Shown here piece after piece: positions 6,267-6,821 of a stretch of DNA of 6,821 nt. Below the pieces are notes generated by a model. It was not told where the DNA came from and searched no databases. It worked only from the letters and a program-made list of their open reading frames with translations. The DNA is from Verrucomicrobiota bacterium (GTDB lineage: Bacteria > Verrucomicrobiota > Verrucomicrobiia > Limisphaerales > UBA1412). Each line of letters starts with the position of its first letter. Positions within the stretch are counted from its first letter, which is position 1. Made by a program: the position numbers and the translations under genes. The stretch lies in assembly GCA_017557085.1 (NCBI GenBank), contig JAFZAR010000294.1, forward strand, positions 1 to 6,821, in the 5' to 3' direction.

Positions 6267-6821
6267 GTGAAAACTTGGCCAGAGACCCTTGAGATCCAGC
6301 CTCTTGCCGAAGTCCGGCAGACGGTCGTCACGATTCCCGGATCCAAAAGCATTACCAACCGCGCGTTGATCCTGTCTGCACTGGCGGAGGGGACAGTGAC
6401 TCTGCGGGGAGCTCTTTGGAGCGAGGATACTCAGGTCATGGCGGACGCGCTCCGCAAAGCGGGGATCAAGCTGGAGATTGAACAGGATCCCCAGGAAGAC
6501 GCAAATCGGACTTTCCATCTTCAAGGTATGGGCGACAACCGGCTGCAAGGCGGTACCTTATCCCATCCGATCGAAATCTACGTGGGCAATTCTGGGACAT
6601 CTGCACGGTTCCTGATGGCTTTTTTCTGCGCGGCTGCCTGCGGCTGGTATCGTCTTCAAGGCACACCTCGAATGCATGAGCGTCCCCAGCAGGAGCTTTT
6701 TGACGCGCTGCGCCGTCTGGGTTATACCGTTACATCTGAGAAAGAAGGGTATCTGCCAGCGCTGATTGGATCGGATGATTCTGTTTCTTCCCATCAGGCT
6801 TGTGCTATTTCCCAGCAATCC
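6267..6821 (+). CDS. aroA: 3-phosphoshikimate 1-carboxyvinyltransferase (EPSP synthase), 5' part only
   Basis: The gene runs off the window end; 185 codons are present of roughly 430 expected. The enzyme transfers the enolpyruvyl group of PEP to shikimate-3-phosphate, the sixth step of the shikimate pathway to aromatic amino acids, in the cytoplasm. Visible motifs are PGSKSITNRALILSALAEG (24-42), with substrate-binding Lys27, Ser28 and Arg32; VGNSGTSARFL (106-116), the PEP-site loop with Arg114; and RMHERPQQEL (135-144), matching the family's R-M-x-E-R-P. The loop keeps glycine (Gly110) where Gly96 lies in the E. coli enzyme, so a glyphosate-sensitive type is the default inference. The start is GTG: it is the only usable start codon before the first conserved motif, and it lies 12 bp after the dnaA stop. 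No ribosome binding site is seen, so translational coupling to dnaA in one transcript is likely. Confidence 0.95.
   Translation, partial: MKTWPETLEIQPLAEVRQTVVTIPGSKSITNRALILSALAEGTVTLRGALWSEDTQVMADALRKAGIKLEIEQDPQEDANRTFHLQGMGDNRLQGGTLSHPIEIYVGNSGTSARFLMAFFCAAACGWYRLQGTPRMHERPQQELFDALRRLGYTVTSEKEGYLPALIGSDDSVSSHQACAISQQS

Noticed and set aside
1..6821. tRNA, rRNA, CRISPR array, insertion sequence or prophage remnants
   Set aside because: No cloverleaf-like segments, regular spacer-repeat arrays, transposase motifs or terminal inverted repeats were seen on either strand.

Overview
The window looks like a bacterial chromosome segment centred on a candidate replication origin. The protein style suggests the PVC superphylum, in the Verrucomicrobiota/Lentisphaerota/Kiritimatiellota range. 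The hints are the DnaA N-terminal domain (a D-E-F-x-x-x-W-F-K-E-N-Y stretch), the KIxKTxEKF variant of the PhoU-like (DUF47) protein, and a secreted family 2 glycoside hydrolase with an extra C-terminal beta-domain. This is recognition from memory, not a search, and the phylum remains tentative. None of the five gene starts has a clear Shine-Dalgarno sequence.

Layout. Positions 1-85 are the edge of an unresolved neighbour. A strong hairpin terminator (about 86-127) closes a leftward block of three minus-strand genes. Read in the direction of transcription these are a PiT-type inorganic phosphate permease (4235-3171), a PhoU-like DUF47 partner (3155-2517) and a secreted GH2 glycosidase (2462-156). 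Between 4236 and 4841 lies a non-coding region of about 600 bp. It carries a promoter candidate for the phosphate genes, a very AT-rich block (4364-4470), a tandem DnaA-box cluster (4530-4559) and a solitary near-consensus box just before dnaA. To the right, on the plus strand, come dnaA (4842-6254) and, 12 bp later, the first 185 codons of aroA (EPSP synthase), cut by the window end.

How it fits together. Coding direction switches from minus to plus across the AT-rich/DnaA-box region, so genes on both sides would be co-directional with forks leaving it. With dnaA adjacent, this supports a chromosomal oriC. The phosphate permease and DUF47 gene form the familiar low-affinity phosphate uptake pair. 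The GH2 enzyme follows them after 54 bp with no visible terminator, so it may be partly co-transcribed although functionally unrelated. dnaA is followed by aroA, not by the common partner dnaN.

No wholly new system is evident. The items most worth a second look are the compact origin with its one-directional TGAAT-core motif array, the dnaA-aroA junction (same reading frame, one stop codon, GTG start), the asymmetric loss of acidic residues in the DUF47 protein, and a 32-codon ORF inside the origin region.
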